Part shown: piece by piece, positions 1 to 11,100 of the stretch
Numbering within the stretch: position 1 is the stretch's first letter
Layout of the letters: each line of letters starts with the position of its first letter
Assembly (NCBI GenBank): GCA_030267565.1
Contig: BRXU01000020.1
Location: 2,125,501 to 2,189,500, forward strand
Length of the DNA: 64,000 nt
Direction of reading: 5' to 3'
Source: Pleodorina starrii
Lineage: Eukaryota > Chlorophyta > Chlorophyceae > Chlamydomonadales > Volvocaceae
The notes under the pieces: model-generated
The model's input: the letters and a program-made list of their open reading frames with translations, nothing else
Database searches by the model: none
Told to the model about the DNA's origin: nothing
Translations under genes and position numbers: made by a program

Positions 1-2513
1 GAAGGGCCTCATGCAGCTCCACGGCGCCGTACTGTGAGTGGTCTAATAAACCGCCGTACTACCGATGCCGTACTTGATGATGTACCGGTACGGCAACTGC
101 TGCTGCCGCGCGCACGCACCAAAGACAGCTCTCTCTCTATCTCTGTCTCTCTCTCTTTCTCTCTCCATGTCTGTCTGCCAGTCACGACATTTTGCACATC
201 TGAGATAGTTGCGGCCTTATAGCTTGACTCAGAATGCGCCAGCGCAGGACCCTGGTGGTCCCTCATTGTAACTCTCGCATCCTAATAGCTTCATAGCGGG
301 CGTAGTAGCCGACGCGCCACTCCCCGCCGCTCCGTCATTCCGCCACTCCCCAGTTCACTGCCCCGGGCCTCCTCCCACCTTCGCTCCCCCTCGCTCCTCC
401 TCCAAAACCCTAAAACCCAAAACCCCTTCAGCCCCGACTCTCTCCCCACACCCCACCCCCTGATACGTTACCGATTACGGGCGCCGGGCCGCCGGCCTAT
501 ACGTGGATACCCCCCCCTTACCCCCAACTCAAACCCCACAACCCCAGTACACGGACAGTCGGACACGCACTCAGCCCTAAAGCCCCCAATACCTCGCCAC
601 CAACAAACCAACAAACACGCCCCCTCCACCCTCCGCCTCAACAACTCCCACCTCCCGTCTGCCCCTCCCACAACACGAAACACACGAACGGACACACGCA
701 CACACTTTCTACAGCGCCACTGCCGCCCGCGGTGATGGCGGCGGTGGCGGCAGTCTGGCGTCGCGGATGGTGGAGCTTAAACTGACGTGTGTGGCGGCGG
801 GGGCGACAGCCAAGATGGGCACACAGGTGGGGGGGAGGTGGGGGGGGTTTTGGGGGGGAGGTGGAGGGGAGGATGGGCCAGTCCCCCGTGTGTGTATGTG
901 TCTGTGTGTATGCGTGTGTGTGTGTGGTAAGGGCGGTTGCGGTGAGGCGTGTATTCACGGCTGCCGGCGCACCTGTGTGTGTGTGCGCACACGTTTTCTT
1001 TTGTGTGTGAATATATGTATATGTGTGTGTCTGTGTGTGTCTGTGTGTCTCGAATGGCGAGCGGGTCGCTTCAGTACGGTACTGAAAAGAACCCCGCCGG
1101 GGGAATCGCTCGCTCCCCAGGTGAAGAAGCTGCCCCGCAGTACGACGGTTTCGGCGCTGCGTCTCCTCTGCGAGCGGCTGTTCAAGGTCCAGTCTGGCTC
1201 CATGGCGCTGTTCCTCCGGGCCCCGGGGGACCCGCTGCCGGAGGACATTGGGGGGGAGGAGATGGGGGACAGGACGCTGGGGTTCTTCGGGGTGCAGGTG
1301 AGGGGTGGAAGGGGGGAGGGGGGGAGGAGGGGGTGCAGGTGAGGGGTGGAAGGGGGGTGCAGGTGAGGGGGGGGAGGAGGGGGTGCAGGTGAGGGGTGGA
1401 AGGGGGGTGCAGGTGAGGGGGGAGGGGGTGTGGGGGGGGGGAAGGAGGGGAGGTGGAGGAAGGGGAGGGTTTGGTGGTGGTGCACGGCACACGGTGCTCC
1501 AAAGCACGGGCGCGGAGGTGTCTCGGGGTTGCGCCTCGCTTGGGGGGGGGGACTTGGGGGGGGAGGCTGCCGGACGGGCGTGGGCGGGGGTTTGCGACGC
1601 TGCTGTACAACGCATCCCTCGTTGCCCGCCCCATGTTTCTGTCCCTTCGCCGCCCCCTCCCCGCCCCTCCATGCACCCTACACCTACCTCTACACCTCAC
1701 TCCTTCTCCCCCTTCCCCTCCCCCCTCCCCTTCACACCCCCCCTCTTCCTCTCCCCCTCCTTCGCCGCGGTATCATTCTTCTTACCTAGCCCTCCTCCCC
1801 CCTCCCTGGCCTATACGTGGATAACCCTCCCCCTCCTCCCCCACCTCCCCCTCCCCACCTCCCACCCCCACCCCCTCCTCCCCCTCCTCCCCGCCCCACA
1901 GGATGGTTCCGAGGTGTTGATCGATGAGGTGGCTGACCCGGAGGAGCTCCGGAGGGCGGAGGCGGAGGAGAGGGCGGCGGCCGCTGCGGCGCACCAGCAG
2001 AGGGTGGCGGAGCAGCTGAGGGCGGCGGAGAGGATGCAGGTGGGTGGAGGGGAATGGGCTGGGAGGGGGGGGGGTTGAAGAGTGAATTTGCAACAATGAA
2101 AGGTGGGGGAGGATGGGGACTGGGGAGGGATGGGGGCTGGGAAGGATGGGGGCTGGGAACTCACCCCCACCAGCCACCACCCTCTCGTCACCGCCTTGGT
2201 GGAAAGGACCTTTCCGGTGCCTCATTCCGGGACTTCCGGGGCTTCCTTCTCTCCCCGATACTGATAGAACCCCCCCCCCTTCCAGCCCCTTCCTGCAAGG
2301 GACACCTCTTCAACGGACTGCAATGCACTGCAATGCACGTGCGCCGCTCGCCACTCGCCACCGCCCCGCCCTGCCCCGCCTCGGCCCGGCGCCGCATTTC
2401 TTACCCCCCTACATCTCTGACTCTCTCTCTACCCCGCCCCCACCCCGACCCCGGCACCGCAGGCCGAGTTCGCACGCAGCATGGGCCTACAGCAGCAACA
2501 GCAGCAGCAGTAG
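1..2513 (+). CDS. TBCE: Tubulin-folding cofactor E, C-terminal part (5' end outside window)
   Basis: Cofactor E binds alpha-tubulin and works with cofactors C and D in the cytosol to assemble alpha/beta tubulin dimers. Exons read by splice sites and phase are <1-33, 715-826, 1121-1297, 1902-2039 and 2463-2513 (TAG stop). The joined C-terminus contains SLASRMVELKLTCVA, then KKLPRSTTVSALRLLCERLF and LGFFGVQDGSEVLIDE. This is the pattern of the ubiquitin-like domain that ends plant and animal TBCE. After that domain comes an unusual Ala/Glu/Arg-rich helix (about residues ADPEELRRAEAEERAAAAAA) and a seven-glutamine end. The CAP-Gly and leucine-rich-repeat parts must lie upstream of the window. 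Phases agree at all four joins. The family call is strong; the helical tail may be lineage specific. Confidence 0.82.
34..714 (+). other. TBCE intron
   Basis: This stretch runs from the GTGAGT donor after base 33 to the TTTCTACAG acceptor before 715. It has a CT-rich run near 128-170 and a short CCCTAAAACCC stretch near 404-420. I see no gene in it. Confidence 0.6.
884..1060 (+). repeat. TG-rich microsatellite tracts in TBCE intron
   Basis: Several imperfect TGTGTG runs lie in the intron between the exons ending at 826 and starting at 1121. They are simple repeats, and the apparent reading frames across them are not coding. Confidence 0.7.
1292..1440 (+). repeat. Minisatellite that repeats the 5' splice site of TBCE exon 1121-1297
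   Basis: The exon end plus donor, GTGCAG|GTGAGG, occurs five times in a row. Potential exon ends fall at 1297, 1338, 1362, 1388 and 1412, in a G-rich unit of about 24-26 bp. The first copy gives the open TBCE reading frame into exon 1902-2039. The other four are perfect decoy donors inside the intron. Confidence 0.75.
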
Positions 2514-4459
2514 TAGCAGCAGCAGCAGCCTTAAGAGCGCGAGAAGAAGCAGGCGCAAAGCATTAGCAGCTGCTGCAGATGCTGTTGCAGCAGCTATGCG
2601 TTTGGGGGGTAAATCGACCGCCGTTCGTTTGGGTGATGTTCTGGTAGTTATGTGGCAGTTGTGCCGGGCTAGCACTGCAGGGCTCATAGCGCTAGGCGGT
2701 AAGACAAACGGCAGCAAGGGTCATTTGTGTGTGTGTGTGTGGTTGTGGGGGGCCGTATAATGAAGAACGGGGGCGGGAGGTGGGAGGCAGCGGTGGGGGG
2801 CCAGCCGTCAGGTGGCCCGCACGCGGACGGAAAGAAATTGCGCATGATTGCGTGTACGGCACGTACGGCGCTCGGAAAAGGCCATCCGCCCGCCCGCTCG
2901 TGCATGTGCATGTGTTTCCTCACGCTGCAAGGAATGGGAGTTCGTTTCCGGCACGTCTGTAATACCGTAAGCAGGGCACTCATCACTGCCAGGACAACCA
3001 ACAAAGCCCCCACTCTCAACCACTTGACATGACGCCTTTCTTGCACAGCGTCATCGCAATTCGGCTCTTCTGCATCGCAGCTCGCATCAGGACATCGGAT
3101 CCGGAGCAGTCCAGGACGGCATAAAAAAAGCGTGCGCAGCACAGCGAATCTGTGCGCGCGCGCGAGAGAGAGAAGAGAAAATAAGAGAGATCTGTAGCTT
3201 TACATCCGATGATGATTGCAAACCTGCAGCAGTGCCGTACCCTACCGTACCAGATCTCCGTTAGTTCCTGCCTGCATGGCATTGCGCTGCATCCTGCATA
3301 TGCCGCCATCTTGTGACACCTGGAATAGCAGATGGAACCGCTGCCGTACGGCCCACCCGCCGTCATACGACATGGCTATGTCCTGTGTGTCGTACATGTA
3401 CGACAGGGATCTGATACCCTAACCCGCCGCACGCCCCGCGCGTCCACAGAGAAGAGAAAAGAGAGAACCGAAAAATGTTTCAGACTTTCAATCTTTCCCC
3501 CAAACCCAAACAACAGGTGGGGTGGGGGTGGGGATTCTTATCATCCACCTTCTCAGAGCAGCTGTGCATTGGGAATACCCCACATACCGACACACGCCAT
3601 CGACCCCCACATCCCGCCCCACCACCACCACCACCATTCCTCTCTCTCTCCTTGCGTATACGGTAGCAGAGAGAAGGCAGGGCCGAGACCCGAGCATGAG
3701 AAAAAGAACGAGCCCTTGTCCGCATATCCTGCACGAGAGCTGCCCTCCCCCCTCCCTCCCTCCCTCCCTCCCTCCTTTTGCACGCTCCCGCGGCCCTCCC
3801 CCCAACCCCCCTGCTCCTCCATCCAGCCATGCATGTATCTCCCCCACACGCATCCTGCGTTGCTGCCCCATGGCCCCTTCGGTGCCATCCGGACCCCCCT
3901 CCCTCCGCGCCCTGTCCTCTTCCTCCTCCTCCCCGTCGTCCTCCCCCCACCGCCGTCCTCGTCCCTTCGTTGCGGTATCTTTTTTTGCCTCCTCCCCGCC
4001 TCCGCCCCGCCTCCTCCCCTCCCCCTCCCCGCCACCGCACTCCCAATCGAAACCTCCCCAGGAACGGCGGAATCCGACTCCGGCAAAGTACCAACGCAGC
4101 CCCCCTGTCAACAACAGCAACAGAAACAGAGAAAGCATCAACAGCAACAACAATCGGTGATCCGTTTGGGTCCACCGTGAAACAACCTTTTCAACAAACA
4201 ACAAACAACGACAACGACATTGCTTCGATCTCAGTACTGTACTTTCTGTTCACGTGCGCGCACGCACGCATGCACGCAGAGACGCACTCATAACATCGTA
4301 CGACAGTCGTCAACGCGTGGTCAAACCATCCGCTCGCGGTCATGACGGGACAAGGTCAAGGTCGATCCAGTCCTTCATTCATTTCAATTCATCCCTTCAC
4401 TCATTGAAATTTACGTTCCTTCGCTGCGCTCTTATGTAGCTAGCCTGCATACACCGCCA
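2514..4459. other. Convergent 3' region between TBCE and the malectin-like gene
   Basis: This holds the presumed 3' UTRs of the two converging genes. It starts with AGC/AGT trinucleotide repeats, then short TG, CT and CCT tracts. A minus-strand open stretch at 2684-3142 contains one hydrophobic segment (LRVGALLVVLAVMSALLTVL), but it has no recognisable family and no supporting splice structure. The long Pro/His/Arg frames at 3330-4290 come from pyrimidine-rich sequence and are not taken as genes. Confidence 0.4.
2958..2962 (+). promoter_or_regulatory. Polyadenylation signal TGTAA for TBCE
   Basis: TGTAA is the usual polyadenylation signal of Chlamydomonas and Volvox. This one lies about 445 bases after the TBCE stop codon, a normal 3' UTR length for these algae. 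The assignment is by position only. Confidence 0.4.
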
Positions 4460-6465
4460 TTACTCGATCATCTTCTTCTTCTTGTTTGGCGCCTTCGGCG
4501 GCGGCGGTGACGGCGACGGCGGTTTTGATGGCGGCGGTGACGGCGACGGCGGCGGTGACGGCGACGGTGGCCGCGGCGACGGCAGCGGCGGCCGCGGCGA
4601 CGGCGGTGGCGGCGGCGACGGCCGCGGCGACGGCGGCGGCCGTGGCAACGGCGGTGGCGGCCGGGGCGACGGCGGCGGCGGCGACGGCGGCGGCAACGGC
4701 GACGGCGGCAACGGCGGCGGTGGGCGCGGCTTGAGCTCCAGCCCTACCGCCCCCACACCCGGTAACGTAATCAGGCCCTGTACGGCAGTCCCGGCGCCTC
4801 GTACATTTACCCGTATTGCCAAAACCAACGCATTGCGAAACCAGGGAATCCTTGGAGCACTTCCGTGTAACGCCATCTTCCAATCGTTCAGCCCGGGGCA
4901 TCTGACCGCCAACTGAGCCGTAGTCGCGGAGTTGGAACGCCAGACCGGCATCAGTACGGGTGTACGGCTGCCGTACTCGAGCAGATCGCCGGCGGCGACG
5001 CCGGCGGCCGCCAGGGCGGGGAGTACGGCATCAGGCAGGTCCGTCACTGTCGTGTCGGCTGCAGCGTGTACGGCAAAGTCGGTACCGGTGGCGTCGGCGA
5101 CGTCGGCGGCGGCGGCGGTGTCAGTGGCGGCGGCGGTGTTGTTCTCGGTCGTGGTGAAAGGCGGAGAGGCGGGGGTTGAGGATGAGGAGCCGACGGCTGC
5201 CTGCTCTGGCGGTGCGGCTGGCGACGGCGGCGGTACAAGCAGGATCTCGATTCCGTCGATCACGGGGCGTACAGATCCGCGATTCAGTACGAGAACCGTG
5301 ATGTTTCCCACGTCAGACACTCGTACCAGGCCGGGGCCGCCGTCAAGCGCTGTGCCGAAAAATGCTTCCAAGTAGCAGACGCGCTGCGGGGGAGGCGGGG
5401 GTTTGTGGACATGTGTAGTGAGGTGGTGGGGTTGTGGAGTGAGGTGGGGTTGTGGAGTGAGGTGGGGTTGTGGAGTGAGGTGGGGTTGTGGAGTGAGGTG
5501 GGGTTGTGGAGTGAGGTGGGGTTGTGGAGTGAGGTGGGGTTGTGGAGTGAGGTGGGGTTGTGGAGTGAGGTGGGGTGAGGTGACAGGTACGTGGGCCGGG
5601 ACGCTGGTGATCCTAGGGGGCAAGGAGCAGGGGGCAGGGAACCCTTCGCCCGTCCAGCTCTCCCGCGCAGCTCTCTCTCGAGGCAAACAACAAAGCAATC
5701 ACCGAAAAGCATTGATCCCGCGCCCCACCCCGCCCCGCGCCCCGCGCCCTGTCCAGCAGCCAATGCGCTCACAAGTTCTCTCATCCCAAAATCCCAAGAA
5801 TGCTCCAGAAATTCCCAACAATGTCCGCCGCGCCAAGGAAACCACCACTAGTCCTCCAGAATGTCGTAGTATCATAGATAAAAGATGAAACATGCGTATA
5901 GTTATTATTGTAAAATGCATGACGGCGCTCACCGGAGCGTCCGAAACCCAGGATAGGCTGGGCGCGTCGGAGCAAACCCCGCTAGCCACCCGCAGCATCT
6001 GGGCAGCGCTGGGCGCGCCGACCGCGTTGCGCGCCGCGCCGCTGCGGCTGCTGTTTCCGGCGACGTCTGTGCAGTCGCGAGCAAACGTCGACCACAGCAC
6101 GTCCGAGGGGCCTGCGGGCAAAAATGGGGATAAAAGTGCAGAAACCGGCGCGGTGAGTTTTGGCATCTCGGCATTTCGAACATTTGAACACTAATCGGTC
6201 GGGTGACGCAAAGTTGCCGAAACCCAGACGACAAGGAGTTAATGAAGCGTGGCAGGATGTTACCTGCAGCTGGTCCCGCAGGCGACGGCGGGGGCGGGGT
6301 TGGAGGCTGCGGTGAGGGCGGCGACCGCGGTGCTTTGGGCGCCTTCGGGATGGGCGGTGGCCGCGACGACGCCGGGGCCCTGGCTGCGCAAGCCGCACCC
6401 GCGAAGCAGCAAATAACTAAAGTTGAAATATCTATGAAGTGCATCGCTGTTTTGAGTCTTGGCAT
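4460..6465 (-). CDS. Secreted Hyp-rich protein with malectin-like segment (434 aa model)
   Basis: Exons are 6465-6264, 6111-5933 and 5383-4460 (TAA stop), in phase. The N-terminus MPRLKTAMHFIDISTLVICC followed by FAGAACA is a good secretion signal. Next come a short Pro-rich linker, a Cys-containing region (VLWSTFARDCTDVAG) and NITVLVLNRGSVRPVIDGIE. The last resembles the C-terminal strand pattern of malectin-type carbohydrate-binding domains (NRG...I.GIEI). A Thr/Ala-rich stretch and a second small domain (PVLMPVWRSNSATTAQLAV...LNDWKMALHGSAP) follow. The protein ends in about 80 residues of SP/PP/RP repeats and KKKKMIE. The SP-rich tail suggests a hydroxyproline-rich cell wall or matrix glycoprotein. 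It is not a standard pherophorin, because I do not see the two Cys-rich pherophorin domains flanking the rod. The malectin match is partial. Position 6444 is an alternative start. Confidence 0.6.
4491..4740 (-). repeat. Coding GC-rich repeat for the SP/PP tail
   Basis: A near-continuous GGC/GAC trinucleotide pattern (plus strand) encodes the Pro/Ser-rich tail on the minus strand. Several other frames stay open by composition alone, which explains the Gly-rich and Ala-rich shadow frames here. Confidence 0.7.
5407..5580. repeat. 18-bp minisatellite in an intron of the malectin-like gene
   Basis: About nine near-identical copies of the unit TGGAGTGAGGTGGGGTTG lie in the intron between exons 6111-5933 and 5383-4460. 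The frame through it (HLTPQPHLTPQP on the minus strand) is a by-product of the 18-bp period. The acceptor just upstream of 5383 is a better exon boundary. Confidence 0.85.
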
Positions 6466-8103
6466 TTTTCGCGTCCCGCTGATGGCGCTTGCGTTTTGCT
6501 TGCAAGGTTGTGCAAGCAAACGCTGTCGGCCAAAAACACCAGGTGTTAGCGTTGCAGTGAAAGCATAGTGTTTGTATTTCAAGTTACGGCGCACACAACG
6601 TAGGACTTCCCCATCGGCAGTCGTACGAACCAATTGGAGCATAACTTCGAAAGCGCCAGCAAGGCTACAGAGGGCCGAAATTCCTTCATCATATCTACGG
6701 AAAGATCTTTAAAATTGGGTCTTTCATGATGACAACACTCTTACAGATCCGTCGCGAATTACGGTATGGTAAAATTATGGTTTAGGCCGACCGTGGCGGG
6801 TTGGTAACTCGTAAAGCTGGCTGAGAGGCAGGAAGCCATCCAGAAGTTCAAATTTATTTTGCATGCACCTTTCTATGCTCCGGCCAAGAGTCACAGGCGA
6901 CCGGCGATTTGCTTTTTTGTGCCGACTGACCGCTCGGAGGACAATGCCCTTGGCCTTGGAACCCGCGAGTTGATTAGCTCTACTGTTAAGGATGTATTTG
7001 TTACGCACTTGATCGATGATGTGACGATGCGGGCGCAGACAGGTACAAGAATGAGATAGACGCGAGCAGCAGTGCGGCCCTCCTGAGTCAGAAAACGGAC
7101 GGTGCGCCAGCCTCACCACCAAGCCTTCCGAGCTTGCAACATAAGACCTAACCTGATCAATCGCACGTGTTTTTGTGCCGTGCTCGTGCTCTGAGAGCGC
7201 AACGGGCATCCGTAGGCGCACACCCACCAATAGTGGAGACTCTATTGGAAGCTATGTATGTTACCAACAACGGCGCTTCCGTTAATGAACCTCTTATCCC
7301 GAATACGCCGTTGGGCGTCACACTTCCAGGAAAACGTCTACGGACGGCTTGTCGTGGACAGTGGTTTCAGCAGGTTCCGGAGCGGTTTCGTGGCCGGCGG
7401 TTGGCGGGCGCCACCTATCCCTGCTTCCCGCCATCAGGACTGCCGCAAAATACAGGCAAGCCACGAGGCCCTGCGAGTCTTTGTAGAATCAGATATTTAG
7501 ACCCCGCTACAGTGTTTACGAAATCTGGATTGAAGCGGGATGCAATCCGGGGGCAAGCGAATGCCGAGCTGAAATTAATGATATTTTCAGTGCGAACGGA
7601 CCCGACCGCCTCTCGTGTTTCAGAGGCGCCCCTGTGCGCACACGTACAATGACACAACCGCCCCCCCTCTGTGGAGCGACATCACGCGTTCGTGTACGGC
7701 AACGGCACTCTTGCGGCCTGTCGTACAATGACCCGGCCGAGTCGCGCAGTCACCCTGCTGCAAGCGTCTTGCACCTCTTTTGCGCCCTTCATCACTTGAC
7801 ACCTCCTGCCCTCTCATCAAGGCGTGCCACGCCCCCAGCCGTATGTGTCGGCAACGAGGACAACGGTATATATATTACCTTCCACGATGTGTCGTACACC
7901 ACTCAGCTTCCCAAGGCCCCCCTGCTGTCGAGCCCACGCTGTTCAAGCAGCATCCGCTTAACGAATGACTAAGCCACCCTTTTCCTTACTAAGCCCCTTT
8001 TCCCCCCCTGTTCTGTTCACGGGCTCCGGCCTATCCGCGTTTACACCCCCCCTCTCCCTCCTCCGCCCCTGCCTCCCCCACACGGTTGTCCATAATAAGC
8101 TAA
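6466..8103. other. Intergenic region, no supported gene
   Basis: This region lies between the 5' end of the malectin-like gene and the 3' end of the FKBP gene. It should hold the promoter of the first and the 3' UTR of the second. Open frames at 6775-7230 (-) and 7167-7652 (+) overlap on opposite strands, and neither shows a known domain or splice pattern. Confidence 0.4.
8041..8045 (-). promoter_or_regulatory. Polyadenylation signal TGTAA for the FKBP gene
   Basis: On the minus strand TGTAA lies about 60 bases after the FKBP stop codon. This fits the green-algal consensus signal, although it would give a short 3' UTR. Confidence 0.4.
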
Positions 8104-11100
8104 TCAAGACGGTGGAATCGACACCCGTACCAACTCGACGTCGTACACCAGCGTCGCGCCCGGCGGTACGACACCCTGCTTGTCCGGCACGTGCTCCGTG
8201 GGCCGCAGTACGGCACCCCGCTCTCCGAAACCCAACTCTGGCGGCACTGTCACCAACCGCCGACCGCCCGCCCGCATCGTGGAGAGGGCCTGCTCCAGGC
8301 CTGCGCACATGCCGCCAGTGTACGGCCGGCTGCCGTACAGGAACACGATGGGTTTGCCGCGCGCGCGGGTCGACTCGAATTGGACGCCGTCAACGGTGCC
8401 CCTGCGCCAGGGAGTGAGGGGGAGGGGGAGGGGGAGGGGGAGGGGGAGGGGGAGGGGGAGGGGGAGGGGGAGGGGGAGGAGGGGGAGGGGGATAAGAGTC
8501 CAAAGAGGCAGAACAGCTGACGGGCGGGTCAGGGGGAGGGGAAGGCAGGGGAGAGGGGAGAGGGGGAGGAGACGATGCGAACATGGGATTGGGGATGGGG
8601 AAACGACAATAGGATTTCCGCGTGTGATTGGATTATCCACCGGCGGGAGTTCACTGAAGCTACGGTGACCGGGTGGCAGCTGGCTGGGTGGCAGCTGCTT
8701 CAGAGTAGCGCTTCGGCCCCTCATGCTGCAATCCAATCCAACATAATCCCATCCGAATCAAGGGACAGCTCATGGAGAGGCTTACGTACCGTATCCGAAC
8801 GCGGCGCCGCGTCAGTGTGGCGCCCACATGCGTGTGTGTGCACACGACCACCACCATCACCACCACCCCCCGCCGCTCGATGGCGCCCCGATCCACGGGG
8901 TGACAGGATCACGCCCCCGCTCAGGGTAACGACTCCCAACCGCTTTCCCAACCGCTTTCCCAACCGTCACACTTACACGTAATCCACAACCGCCAGATAC
9001 CCCTTGATGGGGACCTGACCGCCCCCCACCCGGAGGTCCCGGTAGCTCACTCCACTGGGGAGAACCACCTGCACGTGTGTTTGTACGACATACACAGCCA
9101 CGAGCACGCACGCACGCGCAAAACACACACACCCACACGTATACACCGAGCGGAGGGAAGGGGCGCGGTTGAGCGGGTGCGTTTGGGGGGGGGAAGAGGG
9201 GGAAGCGTTGAGGCGGGAATGGAGATGTGGGGAATTGCGGAGCGTAGTGAAGGAAAGGGGGATGTGGGGTTGGGGGGTTGGGGGGTTGGGGAGGGGATGT
9301 GTCTGTGTGTTTGTGTGTATGTAGGCGGGGAAGGGGAGGCGCCAGGGAGGGAAGCATTGAGGCGGTCTTGGCTGCGCTGCGCCGTTCGTACCGTGCCGTA
9401 CCTACGCCCCCCCCCCCTTCACTCCCCTTATCGCCCGCCTTCCGGGTCGTACCACACCGCCGCCGCCACCCCCACTCCAACCACACCCCACCTCGCACAC
9501 CAAACAGCAGCATCCTCCCCTCTCCCCTTAACTCCGGTGCATGCCAGGCCCTCGAACTTCCAATCCCCCTCCACGTCACCCCAACCCCGACTCGTTTCCC
9601 CCCCCCTCCTCTCCAAGCCAAGACAGCCAGCCAGCCACCCACCTCCGGTGCGTCCTCCACGTCCTTCGTTCCGTTGATTTCATTCGCCACCTCCAACCGG
9701 GTCTTGATCTGCGGGGGCCCGGGGGGGGATGATGACCGGGGGGCGGGGGGGGCCAGGCGGGCGGGCGGGCGGGCGGGATTGGGGGGCCCGGGGGATGAAG
9801 GCCGGGGGGCGGAGGGGCCGGAGGGGAGGGGCGGGCGGGGTTATCCACGTATAGGCCGGAGCCCGTGAACGGTAAAAGTAACAGAAGAAGGCCGGCGGGC
9901 GGGGGGGAGTGGTTTGAGGAGAAACAGTCCCGGGGACGGTTCAGGAAACACCGTCGTGGGACGAGGGGCGGGTCGTTTCTTTGTAGTTGGTTGGTTGCCG
10001 TGGTTTCTATGTTTCCCTCCCCTTCCCCCCCCTCCTCTCCCCTCCCCTCCCCTCCCCTCCCCTCCCCTCCCCTCCCCTCCCCGGGTTGGTCGGCGGCGAC
10101 GCGGCCACGCGCTCGCTTTCTTTCTGCTGGAGATAACAGGTAATCCTCAGGTAATATTCCAGGTAACTGCATTGCGCTCCCCTCGCCCCGGGCCGTTCTT
10201 ATTACCCCTCCCCTCCCCTCCCCTCCCCTGCCCTTCCCTTCCCTTCCCTTCCCTCCCCTCCCCTTCCCTCCTCTCCTCTCCCCTCCCCTCCCCTCCCCTT
10301 CCCTTCCCTTCCCTTCCCTTCCCTTCCCTTCCCTTCCCTTCCCTTCCCTTCCCTTCCCTTCCCTTCCCTCTCCTCCCCTCCCCTTCCCTTCCCTTCCCTT
10401 CCCTTCCCCACCACACCCCACCTTTCCCCTCCCCCTCCCCCTATTCGGATTGTTCTGCGTTACCCCTCACGTTGGCCCCCACCCCTCACTCTCCTTCCTC
10501 CTCCCTCCCCTCCTTCGCCCCTCCCCTCCCCGCCTCCCCACCTCCCCTCCCCGCCTCCCCACCTCCCCTCCCGGCTCACCCCCTCTAACCCCTCTCCCAC
10601 CTGCTCCCCCAGGGTTCCAATCGCCAGGAAGCCCAGCCAAGCAAGACCACCCGCAATCCTGAGGAGCACGGGAACGAGGGGACAACGAGGGGAGCATGAG
10701 GAGACAACGAGGGGACAACGAGGGGAGAATGAAGACGAAACCGCAACGATGGGATGGGAGAAGCGGACGCATGAGCGGAGCATGAGGGGGGCTCGGGAAG
10801 GGGTATTCGGGTAAGGGGGGGTGTCGCGCGAGTGTGGAAAGACAGGGTTACGGGTTTTAGGGTTTTTGTGGTAATGGGGTTTTGCGGAGGGAAAGAGCAC
10901 GGCTACACCCCGACGTGGTCGTCTGCCGTTCCGGCGGGTACCGTTTGAAGTACCGTCGTTGTTTTTCTAACGGGTGGGGTAAGGGTGCGGAGGGAAGGGG
11001 AGCGGGGGAAGGGGGATCAAGGATGTGGCCGCAGCAGGGGACCGGTGGCGAGGTTGGTGCCGTTCCAGGGGTTGGGTTGGTGGTGGTGGTGGTGGGGGTG

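Noticed and set aside
404..420. Telomere-like CCCTAAAA words
   Set aside because: Only one or two degenerate units are present. Algal telomeres need long perfect arrays.
3330..4290. Long Pro/His/Arg-rich frames on both strands
   Set aside because: Pyrimidine-rich composition keeps several frames open at once. No domain or consistent splicing was found.
4482..4916. Gly-rich plus-strand frame (GDGGGDG...)
   Set aside because: It is the complement of the SP/PP-coding tail of the minus-strand gene.
10856..10882. GGGTTTTAGGG near the FKBP intron as an internal telomere
   Set aside because: A single degenerate unit, most likely chance in G/T-rich DNA.
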